Positions 42,839-54,976 of a stretch of 64,000 nucleotides of DNA are shown here, piece after piece. Made by a program: the position numbers and the translations under genes. The notes beneath the pieces were generated by a model. That model worked only from the letters and a program-made list of their open reading frames with translations, did no database searches and was not told where the DNA came from. Location of the stretch: contig QWDQ01000017.1 in the NCBI GenBank assembly GCA_003868215.1, positions 248,001-312,000 of the forward strand, in the 5' to 3' direction. Each line of letters opens with the position of its first letter. Position 1 is the stretch's first letter. This DNA is from Pseudophaeomoniella oleicola (lineage: Eukaryota > Ascomycota > Eurotiomycetes > Phaeomoniellales > Phaeomoniellaceae).

Positions 42839-43216
42839 CTAGAGAAACTGCACGGGTTCAGGTGCGGGATGACTCAGGGTGGCAAGTTTCGATTTCTCGA
42901 CCTAGGGATCGGCACGAAATTAGGAGACAGACACTAACCATCTTGTTCGTTCGGCAGAGACCGACGCGAAGAGGATCAGAAAAGGCAAGTCGTACATCTG
43001 AAAGCTCTCGCGGCGCATACACCTCCCACCAGTGAGCATTATTAGCCGGAACCCTTTTATTCTGCAGAATATGTCAGCAGGAGCACACCAACCCGCAGAC
43101 AATCGATGCGATTGAAGACTCACGCTGATGGAAAAATTACCCCTTCCAAACGTCTGTTCGAGCCATGACCGGAGGACGCCCGCGTCGACACTGTAGTTGA
43201 CAAGCGTTTTCTTCAT
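42839..43216 (-). CDS. small multi-exon protein, function unknown
   Basis: A tentative model. Exon 1 from 43216 (MKKTLVNYSVDAGVLRSWLE, QTFGRGNFSIS) ends at a GTGAGT donor. An acceptor CTGCAG leads in phase to NKRVPANNAHWWEVYAPREL, then a frame through DPLRVGLCRTNKM, and a last exon VEKSKLATLSHPAPEPVQFL to a stop at 42839. The FGRGNF...VYAPREL pattern looks like a small conserved fold, but I do not recognise the family. Confidence 0.35.
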
Positions 43217-43925
43217 TATGCTTACTTATGAATATATGCGCTGTCATGAACCACTGAGTCGGCCCAGCTTATATCCTTCTCCTGGTTGATAACTTGTCTT
43301 GTCCTGTTCTTGGATACGACGTGGCGCTGGCAGGTCTTGGATGGACGATTATATATGTATATGTCTCATATCACTGTACGAACCCCGCGATAAGGCGTGC
43401 GGCTGCAATCTATGAGAAAGTGCCAATCAAAGATCACTGACCATGCTTGTCGCTGGCTATTTTACACCAAAGAGAATGGTTGCAGGTGCCGCTCTTCTAA
43501 CTGGAGGGAGATCTGCTCGCAAACATGGAAGGGACCCACCCATTCAACAAGGCATATCAGCTCTGAAGCGCCGACGTATCATCGAGGCTACGTGTCTGCC
43601 TTGCTCAATAGCAATGGTGGCGTTCTCGCGATGATGCTATAGGAGGACTTCTTTTTAGTGTATGTAACGAGGCAGCGGACGACCCTCAGAGTTGAGGCTC
43701 TGCCGCATCTCGAGGCCAGAAGACCCGACCATATGTATTCTAGGTGTTTCTGCGACAAGCACCCTTGGGTCATATTCTTTGTCCATCGTGCTCTGAGACA
43801 ATTATTCTTGTTACAGCTTTTCCAGACAATATATGTGAGCGAGTTACCTGCACCAATACAGTTGAAACTGTTCTTTTGAGATCGTGACACTTCAATCGAT
43901 CCTCGACTGAGCTTCTTATGGGAAC
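43217..43925. other. spacer, no gene
   Basis: Divergent promoter region between the small minus-strand gene and the permease gene. Open frames here show no recognisable content. Confidence 0.4.
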
Positions 43926-46567
43926 ATGGACTCCAGCAGGTCTCCGAGGCCAGACCCTGCGCCAGAAGTGCAGGAGGCCCAGTCTGAACAAGTTCGACAC
44001 CCCAATAAAGCTCCTAATATCGGAGATCGGCTTGGAGCCTTCGATGTGTTCGCTTTCATCACCAACAAGATGGTCGGAACTGGAATATTCACAGCGCCAT
44101 CTTCCGTCCTTGTTTTGACGGGAAACAAGTGGGTGGCAATGGCAGTCTGGTTGATTGCATTTGGCTATACCATTGCCAGGTCAGAGCTTCTGGGTCATCC
44201 GTTGTGCTTGCCGAACTAATTCGCAATCGTGTTTTAGTATGTTCATCTATCTTGATTACTCCACGGTCCTTCCTTACACCGGAGGAGAGCTCGTCTATGT
44301 TTGTCTCCTGATTCTCTGTCCTTGTGATCGCCATTTCCTGTAGGCTGACACGAGGGTTCATCCAGCTTGACGAGATCACGAGCCAGTCTTCTTCACCGCT
44401 GGGCAATGACGGCATCCAGCAGGGACGCCACGAGAACGAGTCCTCGATTTCGGAATCTTATCGTATCTTTCGCTCCAAAATAAAATCGAACAGACACAAA
44501 ATCTTGGGTGATGGGCTTCTTGCTTATGTCCTATATTCATTCCTTTTTGTCGGGCTTTTTAACTCGGGTACGAATGCCCTTCAAGTTGGCAGACAAATGC
44601 TTGCCGCCATGGATCCTGGTAACACGATACCAAACGGCCACATGTTACGGTACATCGGCGTTACCGCGCTTACTGCACTTTGCTTTATACAATATTTCTC
44701 GACGATGGCAGGTCGGCGACTCAACAGATGGTTTACAATATTCAAAATCATGATGCTTTTTGCCTTGTTTGTTGCTGGAATCGTGGTAGCAGCAAACAAT
44801 GACTACGAAGGCGCCGGCTTTCGCCATTGCTCACCTCACAGGTCGAAGGTGGGCTGGGCGAAGGCTTTAATTCTCGCAATATTCAGCTTCCAAGGTTGGG
44901 AAAACGCAACATTCGTGAGTCGACTCTTGTGCGATCTCCCGTCTGCGAGCTTGGCTAATCGAAGATCTATGCAGGTTGCTGGAGAGATCGATGTCGAAAA
45001 CCCAACTGCTCTGCGCACCGGCTTCATATCGGCTGTATGTGTGGTCGGCGGATTTTATATCGCCATCAACGCTCTTTTTGTAAGTCCACTGACCACTAGG
45101 GGTTTGCTATCATGTCGGCTGACATGTTCCAGCTTTACGCCATTCCTTACATGCCAATAGAAGTCAGCTATGCTCCAATGGTATGTACTTGGCCAAAGAT
45201 TGCTACAAACCCTTTCTAACGCCATAAATAGTTCTTCCTCAATACCGATGGCGCCGTACAAGCCTGGGCAGCTATCACTACGATCTCTGCACTAGGAAGC
45301 CTTAACTCCATCATTTACACTTTTTCGCGAAGTGAGATTCCGAACGCGCCGCCCTTTCTCTTCGTTCTTCTAACCTTTACATGACAGTCAAGCAATGCAT
45401 TGGCAGTGGTAATGTTCTACCGTGGTCGCGACTGTGGACCAGCGACAGTCCTGAAAACAGTGGCGACCCTAAATTCCAAAACAAGGCTCCTAGAGGTGGC
45501 CTTATACTCCATTGGATCATGTCTATCATCTTCATCTCAGCTTCCATTAGCATACACAGCTTGATGGAGTCGATCAGTGTTCCGGGCTTGCTCCAAACCT
45601 ATGCACACTGCCTGATATTGAGTGTGTTCTCTCCCCTCGTTCCTGTGGTGGAACTAGAAAATAACCTGATATCTCGTATAGCATGCGTCGCCCTCGGTAT
45701 CTTCCGGCTCCCACAGCGCGAGAAAGAGATAGGTGTTCAAGTTCAACAACCATCAGATGACTCGGATGGTGATAGAGTCCTTCGTCCCAAGCCTGTTTGG
45801 AGATGGAGGGTGTCTCATGCAAAAGACGAGAAGAGGGATCTGCTCTGGGGATTTATTCTCCTCTACGCGGGAGTGAATATTCTCGTCATGATCGTCGCCG
45901 CTATCCCCCCTTACAACACATCCGACGGATCACTCGGAGTAAGCGGTTGGTCTCTCAGCCACGACCACAGGACAGTTGCATGCAGTGCACCCGGTCTCAC
46001 TGTCAACGTGCGGTTCCCCTTCGCCGTCAATGCTGGAACGGGGTCGGCTTTCCCAGGATGGGCTTTACCTTGTGTCACGTTCGGGGTCCTTACGGTCGGC
46101 TTTGCTTATTATCTTTCCTTGTTTGGATCAGCAAAGGGTTCAACTCTATCATTTCGACACTCTCTGCTCGATCTCGCCGACGTCGATTGCGACATCAGGA
46201 AAGAACCACAGTATCTATGGGTGAAAGAGGATGTCAAGCGATTTGGCAGACGACGCATGATTAACTATACGGTACAGTCACACCCCTCCCCCTCTCCCCT
46301 CCCCGAAATTCCTAAAACCACCTTCGACAGCTTCCAGTCGTTACATAACATCTCCCCCCCGCCCCCGGGGCCCCAATGCTAACATTGAAATTTTCACCGA
46401 TACAGCCTAGAGGCTCCGCCGACTATCTATACTGGCTCTTCGGTGGCCAATTTAACCAAAACAGTCCCTGGGAAAGGTTCCAAGGTCACAAAAATGACCT
46501 ATACAATTGGGTGTCCTCGACCTTTCTCAAGCTCATCACCGGTCAGATCTCTCTGAACAGGAGGTGA
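43926..46567 (+). CDS. APC-superfamily amino-acid permease (Mup1-like)
   Basis: A plasma-membrane amino-acid transporter; the ITNKMVGTGIFTAPSSVLVL start of helix 1 is typical of LAT/high-affinity methionine permeases. At least seven exons read in phase: MDSSRSPRPDPAPE to WLIAFGYTIAR; MFIYLDYSTVLPYTGGELVY; LDEITSQSSSPLGND to FSFQGWENATF; VAGEIDVENPTALRTGFISA; LYAIPYMPIEVSYAPM; FFLNTDGAVQAWAAITTISA; and KQCIGSGNVLPWSRLW onward, with a last short exon PRGSADYLYWLFGGQF. About 12 membrane helices are visible, and a hydrophilic loop with RVSHAKDEKRDLLWGF. The conserved GE and PYTGGELVY of helix 3 are intact. Exact edges of the 3' intron near 46270-46405 are inferred. Confidence 0.85.
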
Positions 46568-47359
46568 AGAAAGGATCGCTACTACCACTCCTTGCTCCGC
46601 AGATGAGGATGGGGTTTGAAAAGAGAAAGGAAAAGGGAAAAAGAAAAAAGGGGGGGAAAAAGGGGAAAAAGACGAAAGGAGATTTTTCTGTTCCATTTAC
46701 GTATAGATAGAAAACCCTGGTAATTAGATAGATACAAATTGTGCCACTATTAAATGAGGGTACTTTGTGCTGTGGGAGAACGGTTTACATATCTAAGGTA
46801 CCTAAGGTAGGCCTACTCATGGTAAAGACCAGATGGGTCTGCCTGACCGATTTATGGGCACTTATTTCTGACTCAACCGACCGATCGATCGGGTCTTGGC
46901 CATGTCGTGTCATAATTGAGTCCCCAGTTCCTCAGTAAGGCCCCTACCTACCTACCGTGGTAACCTAACATTAATACCCTACCCACCCCTCATCAATCAC
47001 ATCCCGTAACTTCCGTCCTATCTCTTTCCCGGAATAATTATTATGCTCCGAGTTGGGACGTCGTTGTTGTTTCCTGTTGTTGGTTGCTGCTGAGTAATCG
47101 GAAATACGCAATACCACCTCCCCCTCTAATACATATAGGGTGGTTGTTGTTGGGAGAATGGTTTTTGTCAGAATTTAGTCTGGGGGGTCGATAGATGATG
47201 GGTATTATATATAAGATACACCAGCCGACCGATCGGATTTTTGATTACTACCTACAGACTACCTCGACAAAAGGAGTGGGATTGACTCATCGGTAACGTT
47301 GTGTTGGGTAATAGGAAGAGAAGGGATCGCACAAGTCGTGGCAGTAATCTTAACCAACA
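46568..47359. other. spacer, promoter of the NmrA-like gene
   Basis: A purine-rich AAAGGGG tract at about 46615-46680, GGTACCTAAGGTAGG-type repeats near 46800 and CGATCGATCGG palindromes near 46885 and 47230. No gene. Confidence 0.45.
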
Positions 47360-48415
47360 ATGTCAGCACCCGTGGAGAAGACTAAAGAGAAGAAGATTCT
47401 CGTCGTCATCGGCGCGACGGGAAATCAAGGCGGTTCCATCATTCGCACCTACCTCGCCTCTCCAGCCCTACAGTCGGAATGGCACGTCCGCGGCGTTACG
47501 CGGAACACATCGTCTCCGGCATCGAGGTCGCTGGCTTCGTCGGGGATTGAGATGGTCACAGCGTCCCTGGATGACTTCCCTTCATTGGTGAACGCTTTCG
47601 AAGCTGCGGCTGTGGTCTTCGCGGTCACCGACTTTTGGGCTCCGATGCAAGACCGTGCTGTGCAGGCGTACGCGAAAGAACATGGGATAGATCTCGCGAC
47701 ACATGCACAGGCTATCGAGGAGAAATGGGGAGCGAACATGGCGCTCGCTGCGTCTCAGGTTCAGACCTTGGAGCGCTTTGTTTTCTCGTCGCTACCACCT
47801 GTCAGGGAACTATCGAATGGAAAGTTGACGCACGTCCGCCACTTCGACGGGAAAGCCAACGTCGTCAAGATGATTGAGAGAGACCATCCCGACCTCAATG
47901 CCAAAACATCGCAGATCATGATCGGATCGTACATGTCCAATATCAGTCCCGGATCTTACTTTGCCCCCGCTTACAACCCGTCAACTAAACGGTTTGAGAT
48001 TGCCGGAGCCTACGCACCGGAATATGAGCACCCTTACATTGACACCCCAAATTCCACTGGACCTTTGTTCTGGTCCTTGCTGCGTGAGAAGGCGGGTACC
48101 ATTCTTCTGGCGTTCGATGAATTGAAGTCCCGTGCTGAAACATGCGCAATCCTGACGGAGATCACGGGACAACCTTTCGTCTTTGTACGGCGTACTCCAG
48201 AGGCAATTGCAGAATCAGCGGGGCCGCTCGGATTGGAGGTTGCAGAGAGTGGGCTTTGGGCAGGCAGTTATGGCTTCTTTGGCGAGAAGGCCGAAAGGTG
48301 GAAGGAGAAATTGACGTGGCCGAAGGATCTGAAGGTGCCTGTCGAGAAGAGATCACTAAGGGTATGGATCGAGGAACAGGATTGGTCCAGTGTTCTCAAA
48401 CAGGCCCAAAATTGA
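47360..48415 (+). CDS. NmrA-like family NAD(P)-binding protein
   Basis: A 351-residue single-exon frame. The Rossmann start KILVVIGATGNQGGSIIRTY carries the GxxGxxG motif of NmrA-like (atypical SDR) proteins. VVFAVTDFWAPMQDRAVQAY and LERFVFSSLPPVRELSNGKL follow the family path, and the YxxxK of classical SDRs is absent, as expected. NmrA-like proteins sense NAD(P) state and bind regulators, or act as reductases such as isoflavone-reductase-like enzymes; which applies here is unknown. The C-terminus extends to IEEQDWSSVLKQAQN. It is transcribed towards the MFS gene. Confidence 0.85.
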   Translation: MSAPVEKTKEKKILVVIGATGNQGGSIIRTYLASPALQSEWHVRGVTRNTSSPASRSLASSGIEMVTASLDDFPSLVNAFEAAAVVFAVTDFWAPMQDRAVQAYAKEHGIDLATHAQAIEEKWGANMALAASQVQTLERFVFSSLPPVRELSNGKLTHVRHFDGKANVVKMIERDHPDLNAKTSQIMIGSYMSNISPGSYFAPAYNPSTKRFEIAGAYAPEYEHPYIDTPNSTGPLFWSLLREKAGTILLAFDELKSRAETCAILTEITGQPFVFVRRTPEAIAESAGPLGLEVAESGLWAGSYGFFGEKAERWKEKLTWPKDLKVPVEKRSLRVWIEEQDWSSVLKQAQN

Positions 48416-48496
48416 GCATCATAGCGATTAGAGGTATTCCAGGTCGGTTCATGTCCCAATCGCAGACACTGCAATAATTGAACACATTGATTCCCT

Positions 48497-50177
48497 TCAG
48501 GCGGCGTCATGTCTCCTCCTGATAGAACCCCCAGTGAAAATCGCAACGGGGATTACGCTGACCACGCTTAACAACCCAAGTGTCCACGTCATTGTTCCCC
48601 AACCTGCTTTTTCCTGCACGGATCCAGCCCAAAGCGGCCCAACTATAGCCCCTGCCGACCAGGCAGCATTGAAAATCCCATAAGCTTGAGCATAAGCACT
48701 TTTCGATCCAAACAGACCCGGATGCAGCCTCTGCTTTGCCTCGGTGACATTGGTGAATTCTGACATGAGCGGTGGCATTGCGAAGGCGAAGGCAAAGCCG
48801 ATGAAAGCGAGGAGTGCACACAGAAGTACAACTTGTCCAGTGGTTTTGTGCGTTACGAGCCGTAGAAGAACGAAAAATGGAAGGGCGAGCAGGAACCCGG
48901 TCGCGACGAGCCAGCGAGGTCCATATTTGTCGGAGAGTATACCTAACAAGCAAGTTAGCGCATTGTATCGAACCATGCAGCCGTGTTTTCTGCGTACCAA
49001 TGACTGGACCCAGTGCACTCGGGAGCAAAAGGGCGAGGAATAAGAGACCGGAACCGAGTGAGTCATAGCCAAAGATTCGGTTTGCGTATAGTGGTAAAGT
49101 AGTATCGAAGGCTGTCATGAGCGTCCCGCAAACAAGGATACCCCAGAAGGCGGTGAGCATTCTTTTCGATGAGAGCAGGTGAAAGATGGGCGGCAGCGCA
49201 CTAGAAGCCGGAGTGCCCTCTGCATCGTCAGGTGTTGTGGCTGCGTTACTATTGCTTCTTGAGCGAGTGCTGGATTCCATAGGAATGGCTTCTTCAGCCA
49301 ACCAAGTTGTAGCCACTTTCTTCTCGATGAAGGTCAGTCGCAAGAGTGCGTCGACAAAGATGAGCGCAAACGCGATGTAGAAGACGGCATAATATCTGGA
49401 ATGGCTATCAGCTCGAAACGTCCTATATCTTCCAGGTCAATGATCTCACCCTGCTCGAGCATATACCACGCCTCCAATCAACGGGGCAATCAGCACACCA
49501 ATACTATACGCAAGACTAACAAGTCCCATTGTCTGTCCGATGGATTCCTGGCCAACGGTGTCCACCAAAAGTGCGAGGCCGGCTACCCATACGACCGAAG
49601 CAGAGAGGCCCTGTAGGAGTCGCCCAATGATAAAAACCGGGATAGACTGGCCTAAACAGAGCATCAACGTCGCCTTGATACCATAAGTCAGCCATAAGCG
49701 TTCAATATCACGAGATGGTATACCTACCCCGGTCAACAGCACCAAGCCAGCAAGCAGCGGCAGACGCCTTGTCCTAACTCGATCGGCAACCCACCCCATA
49801 GGCGGTGAACTGCACAATGCCCCGGCGGAATAGATAGCCAGAAGAACGGAGACCCAGTGCTGTACATTGCCATTCTCGACATGGGCTCTAGTTCGCAAGG
49901 CAAATGGGATCACAGGAACGATGACGCCATATAAGAACACGTCCTGACGAGTGTTAATCCTTCCAAAAGACCACGCCATTGGACATAGCAAACTCACTGT
50001 AAAAATTGCCATTGCAACCGTAGCAATAATGTATCTAACATATCAGTCAGTATCACGACCACTTTGATCAACCTTGGGGAGAGTTTACGATTTCGAGGAA
50101 CGTAGATGGAAGAACTTGGGCCTGGAACGAGCATCGCTTCGGTCAAAGTTCTGCCTCCCAACACGAAGAAACGACAT
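48497..50177 (-). CDS. MFS transporter, DHA1-type exporter
   Basis: Five exons. The start at 50177 (MSFLRVGRQNFDRSD) joins SYIIATVAMAIFT and then DVFLYGVIVPVIPFALRTRA, both across GT-AG introns. The motif-A loop GWVADRVRTRRLPLLAG between helices 2 and 3 is the MFS hallmark. Twelve helices are visible, for example VWVAGLALLVDTVGQESIGQ, SLAYSIGVLIAPLIGGVVYA, ILVCGTLMTAFDTTLPLY and GILSDKYGPRWLVATGFLLA (second motif A). The central loop is serine/threonine-rich. Relatives export drugs or metabolites; the substrate is unknown. Ends HDAA at 48497, facing the end of the NmrA-like gene about 80 bases away. Confidence 0.85.
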
Positions 50178-50604
50178 GGTGATTCAACGACTTCAACGTA
50201 TATACAGTGTTGAATATATATGAATAAACAATGTAAGAGAATTAGAAAGCTATGGAAGAAAAATAAGGAAAGCGAGATAGTAATAATTACAGGCAAATAC
50301 TGACTCGAGATATTTGCTAATTATTACTCAATTTTCAGTCTGCCAGAGCTTGGCATTCATCGATCACGGCTACAACTACCCAATAGGGTCGGCCAGTGAC
50401 CCATAGATTCGATCACTCTTTAACACGGAAGTAATTCAACCGGGATGGCGTCGGGATACATAAACAACCACTATGTACCTATCCTAAACATAGGCAGGAT
50501 AATACACAAGTATCAATCTGCTACTTATCTGCAGTGGCGAGAGTACGATATAGAAGGCGAGGTATTGCAAAGGGATTCAAGGTACACCCAGAGCCAAGCG
50601 ATGC
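50178..50604. other. spacer, no gene
   Basis: Promoter of the MFS gene and 3' end of the dehydrogenase gene. Nothing recognisable. Confidence 0.35.
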
Positions 50605-51715
50605 TTAGGCGTACTGTTGTGTCTCCTTCTCGCACCAGTTCCATAACTTCTCACTCCCCTTTCCTTCTCCTCTACCCTCAGCAATATCCTCTCTTACCCT
50701 CTCGGTATCAATCCTTCCCCAAGGCACGACGTAAGCTCCTTGGTCGTTTTCCAGCGTAAAGTCGTCGCTTAAGCCGCTGTACAGTTCGGTATAAGCACCA
50801 TTGATGGAAGGGTAAAGGTATACGGTTTCCAAGACTTTTTGGACCACATTCATGAAAAGACCTCCTTCCTTGGCATGACGGTAAAGCTCGGATTTCAGGT
50901 TGCCGGGGTTGAAAGCCTAAAGTCCAACGTGTAAGTTCTCAAGAACAAGGCTACTTTAGTAGAAGGACTCACGTTGTGCAGGACGCTGTCCGTATTTCCA
51001 AACCTCTTCCCGAATTCATACGCCAGCCACCAATTGGCCACCTTGGTGGCTTGATAACAACTGGCACCACCTCCAAAGTCCTTGGGTGACCCATCGGCTT
51101 CAAATGGTGCACCCTGCTTGGGAGAGAATTCTACTCCGAGACTAGCGGCCCACGACACTCGGACCGAGCCTTTGGGTGCCGTCTCAGCCGTTTTCTTCAA
51201 GATCGGAAGCAACAGTTTAGTGAAGAGAAAGGGTCCCAGCACATTTGTCGAGTATTGAAGCTCATGGCCTTGGGCGCCTTTGCTGCCTTGAGGGGGCATC
51301 ATGACACCAGCATTGTTACAGAGCCAATTGAGTTGTGTTTCCTGGGCTAGAAAAGCCTCCGCAGATTTCTTGATGGTCGTGAGGTCGGCCAGGTCAAGAT
51401 GAAGGTAGATCAATTGACCGCGGGATTCTGCGTGTTTTTCTTTGATGGACGATATGGCCTCTGTAGCTTTGCCTTCGCTTCGTGCAGCTAGGTATACCTT
51501 GCCATGCTTAGAGTATAGGATGGAGGCTACATGGTACCCAACTCCGGCATTCGCGCCGGTGACCAGGAAGACCTAGCAGAGAGAAACATGCACGTTAGGG
51601 ACATCTGGTTGGAGTAAACTGCAGCTAGGGAGGTTACCTTTCCCTCTTGGTCTGGTATTGTCTGCTCGGTGAATGTAGGAGCCTTCGGATAACTTTGTTC
51701 CCAAATCTTGCTCAT
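50605..51715 (-). CDS. short-chain dehydrogenase/reductase
   Basis: A classical SDR of the WWOX/retinol-dehydrogenase-like group. Exon 1 from 51715 (MSKIWEQSYPKAPTFTEQTI) joins, after an intron near 51640-51575, to FLVTGANAGVGYHVASILYS with the TGxxxGxG cofactor site. NNAGVMMPP (NNAG) and the catalytic YQATK of GGASCYQATKVANWWLAYEF are present, as is the upstream Ser in VSWAASLGVEF. A second intron near 50970-50915 leads to AFNPGNLKSELYRHAKEGGL and the tail KLWNWCEKETQQYA. About 320 residues. Substrate unknown; it adjoins the MFS and NmrA-like genes, so a small metabolic set is possible but not shown. Confidence 0.85.
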
Positions 51716-53240
51716 TTTGCAGGTTAACGTATGCTGAGTATCGGAACTCCTACACTTTTACTTTGGATTGAGATGCAAGGTTTTGGTTCAAGATAGATAC
51801 TTGTGAAAGTGAGATCGTCGACTCGGGCCTGTTGATTGATTGAAAAGGACAAAACCAAAGAATTGTCAATTGGTTCAAGGAAGGGGGGGGGGGGTTGATG
51901 GAGGATCAAGTGATAAGCCAATGATGGGTAGCGGTCACTGCCGATAATTACTGATAATTACTGTATTAATTACTGTATTACTTGGTGGGCAAAACTTGAT
52001 GAGACACGAAGAGAAACTCGTCTGGAGGAGATTTGGCCGCAGTCGATAAGCCGAACCTAGGTAATTAAGCTTATCATTATATACGATACTAATTAATTAC
52101 GTTAATTACCGGCTGTCGTCGTGGCCTAGCCGCTGCCGGTAGATATGATACGCGCGGCAGATCTACAACAATGACTTCACACCTTGTCTTCAATTGTCAA
52201 TCAGGACTCATGTGATCATCCAGCATCTCGATTCGAACGATCATGTAGACTTGTTAGTGAACGAGAAACGGGCGATGATAGATGAATCGTTCAATTGATC
52301 CCCTCAACATTACGACTGCTGCCTTTTCTAATCCTCAACAGAGCCTTCTCCGTATTAATGCTGACGGGATCTCTGCAGTGTACAGAGCAGTGTATCCCAA
52401 CGGTCCTGATGCAATCTCGATGACAACTCTACCTAGGCTATCGCCAACGTCAATCCGCAGTGACCTTGATCACTCATTGCATTAATGGATAGCGACGGGT
52501 GACGTGAGGGGATCAATTCAGTAAAGTAAACGAACACCCTTGGGAGGGCGTGTAGGAAATGGATTGGAATTGTAGATTATATATGACAAGGGCTTCCGAC
52601 TACGAAAGATCGTGGACATGGGAAATCATAAAGTATGCCCTTGACCCCTACTTCGAAGTGCGCCAAAACCATGATCAATTCAATCCACCAAACGTGTACT
52701 CTCCACGATAAATCAACGGATGATCACAGTTCCAACTGATCGACGCATGGGTGTCTACTAATTTACCTACAAAGTACATACATTTCAATACTTCAAGACG
52801 ACATTACGACCATCGAACTGACTGATGAGCTAATCAGACAAGGTTCTGCGTTCTAGGCGATTGGTAGAGTTGAAAGGGTCATGTAGAGGATCGTGAAATG
52901 GAATAGAACATACGAGATGTTCGGCTTGGTTTGATTGAACTCAAGCTTGCAGCGGAGGAACGGTGCGAGTAAATATGTGGCCAGAACCTATATCTAGTTA
53001 TACGACTAGCTGCCAGCTACTAAAGACGTTTTGTTTGCTATCTACCTATCTAGGTACGCATTGGCTAACTGTATGTGAGCGAAGCAGTACGTCTCAGTCC
53101 AATTCTCATTGCTTTGCTCGATTAACCCAGACACAAACCCAAGCTAATCCTAAACGCCAACGGGTTGGGCCCAATTGCATGAAGCAGAAGATTTGTGCGC
53201 GATAATTACCTCTCTCCTCGTTGATTCAGCAGCAACGATG
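51716..53240. other. 1.5 kb spacer, no gene
   Basis: Contains a G11 run near 51880, AATTACTGTATT repeats near 51945-51985 and AT-rich TAATTA palindromes near 52090. A plus-strand frame at 52282-52485 lacks recognisable content. Confidence 0.45.
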
Positions 53241-53967
53241 CTAGCCGCTGATAGCAGCCCCAAATATCTTCGCAGCCATCTCACTCAGCAGTCTCGCCTT
53301 CTCATTCTGAGGTAACTCTTGAAACACTGAGTATACTGATTTTCCTTTAGTGTCTCTGATGGAGCCCAGTCGATTGCCAGCTACAGCTCCGGCCACGGCA
53401 CCCGGGAAGTTCGCGACAATGAACCCCATGGCACCTCCACTCAGCCCTCCTACGAGCGACCAGAATCTGCCGGTTGGCTTGTCTTCCTGGTCTGCCATGC
53501 CTTCGTCTCTCATCATCTCTTCGAAGACGCTTCCAAATTGGTCATTTGCAAACTTCTCTTCTTCATTCTTCGATGCGCGACCACCACCGAAACCAAATGC
53601 TGACCAAGGGAAACCACCAGGGGCCGGTTTCTGTCTTGGGATTTCTTCCTCAGATTCGGATTCATAGGATTCATTTCCGAAATGATAATTCCGTGCTTCG
53701 TCATAATCTCGTCTTCGTGTAGGGTCAGACAATGTGTAGTAAGCATCGTTGATCTGTTGGAATTTCTTCGTCCTAGCTGGTCTCTCCGGTGAATCGACGG
53801 GTACTCTGTCCGGATGCGACTTCAGGGCGGCCTTTTTATATGCATCACGAATTTGCTGCTGAGTAGCAGTCGTAGGGAGGTCAAGGAGTTTGTAATAATC
53901 GACTGGTGCGTCTATCAGAAGTCAGATAACAATCATACGCCTCAGCAGGATTGCACTTACCCGACAT
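53241..53967 (-). CDS. J-domain (DnaJ-like) protein
   Basis: Type III Hsp40 co-chaperone. Exon 1 is seven bases (MSG or D split codon) from the ATG at 53967; a GTAAGT donor and the acceptor at 53912 join it to DAPVDYYKLLDLPTTATQQQ. The J domain follows with AYKKAALKSHPDRV (HPD motif) and INDAYYTLSDPTRRRDYDEA. The middle is acidic (YESESEEEIPRQ), then a glycine/phenylalanine stretch GGFPWSAFGFGGGR. The C-terminal part GLSGGAMGFIVANFPGAVAG looks membrane-associated. 225 residues. Similar fungal proteins are poorly studied; the Hsp70 partner is unknown. Confidence 0.85.
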
Positions 53968-54976
53968 TCTGGAATCTACTCAGTAGCAGCTGTAAATGCG
54001 CAGCAATAGGATGCTAGGGATGTGGCAATGTTGTGCCCGCAACAATAGCAACGCCGCACAAGGTGTAGAAAGATGCAGATTATGAAAAAATATAGATATC
54101 TCAATGTAATTTGTAGAGGAAGGGTGAGGGAGAAGGTGAGTGGAAGCAAAGACTTCCCCCTCGCTGTCAACATGAATCTCGACTGGCCTGATGATGACGA
54201 TGACGTACTGACCAATACAAGCCTCAGCCCCCCCAAGCAGAAAAGCCACAGTGGCTTCTCTTATCACTGGAAGAGAATCTTATCAGCCTAATTAGCAGAA
54301 TCCCAAGCTTTTTTTCAGGGGTTTTCCAGTGGGGAAGGTACAGTACAATGTTACAGGCTCGCGGGGACACGATCATCATCCAGCCACTCACTTATCTTAG
54401 GGCGGACCTGGGATAGAACAAGCGGTCTGTACGTCTGTTTGTATATACAGTACTTACCCACTTACCTACCTCAGGTCAGGTAAAGGTATCTATTCACGGT
54501 ACAACTACCGGTACGTACCATTCTTTGTGACTGCATTGCTGCAGGAATGGAAGATTTGGCTTCGTGAACCAATATATTGAATCTCATCACATTCATCGAG
54601 CGTGCATCTGCAGAGTCACTGCTGCAGCATCCTGCCGTCCTTCCAATGAAATTCAGCTCCCTCCAATCTGGGCAGTTTTAGTTCACGAAGCACTGTCCAT
54701 TCAGCGTAACCTTTCATTTAAAATTATATGAACCACGAAAAGATCTCCAACGCCAATCACACCCATCTACCTATCCTCAAGAGCCAGTCAGAAAAGGTCG
54801 ATCCGTTAGATCACGAAGCTGAGAGGATCATTGCACGCACTATCGTGACCACCCATTCGGAAGTAAAGCACCAACATCCGCGGCAAATCTTCTCCTAACC
54901 AAGAAAAAAAGGGAAAGAAAAACCCCTCATTCCAAACCCCTCATCTGCCGCTCTTTGGGTCGGAGGGGAAAAGAAA
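53968..54976. other. divergent promoter region, no gene
   Basis: Between the J-domain gene and a plus-strand gene. Includes TACCTACC/TACCTCAGG repeats near 54465 and a CTGCAG-rich palindrome GCATCTGCAGAGTCACTGC near 54605. No coding frame is supported. Confidence 0.45.

Noticed and set aside
44324-45160. Reading the middle permease frame as its own gene
   Set aside because: It is one exon of the APC permease plus read-through of introns; helices before and after continue in phase across splice sites.
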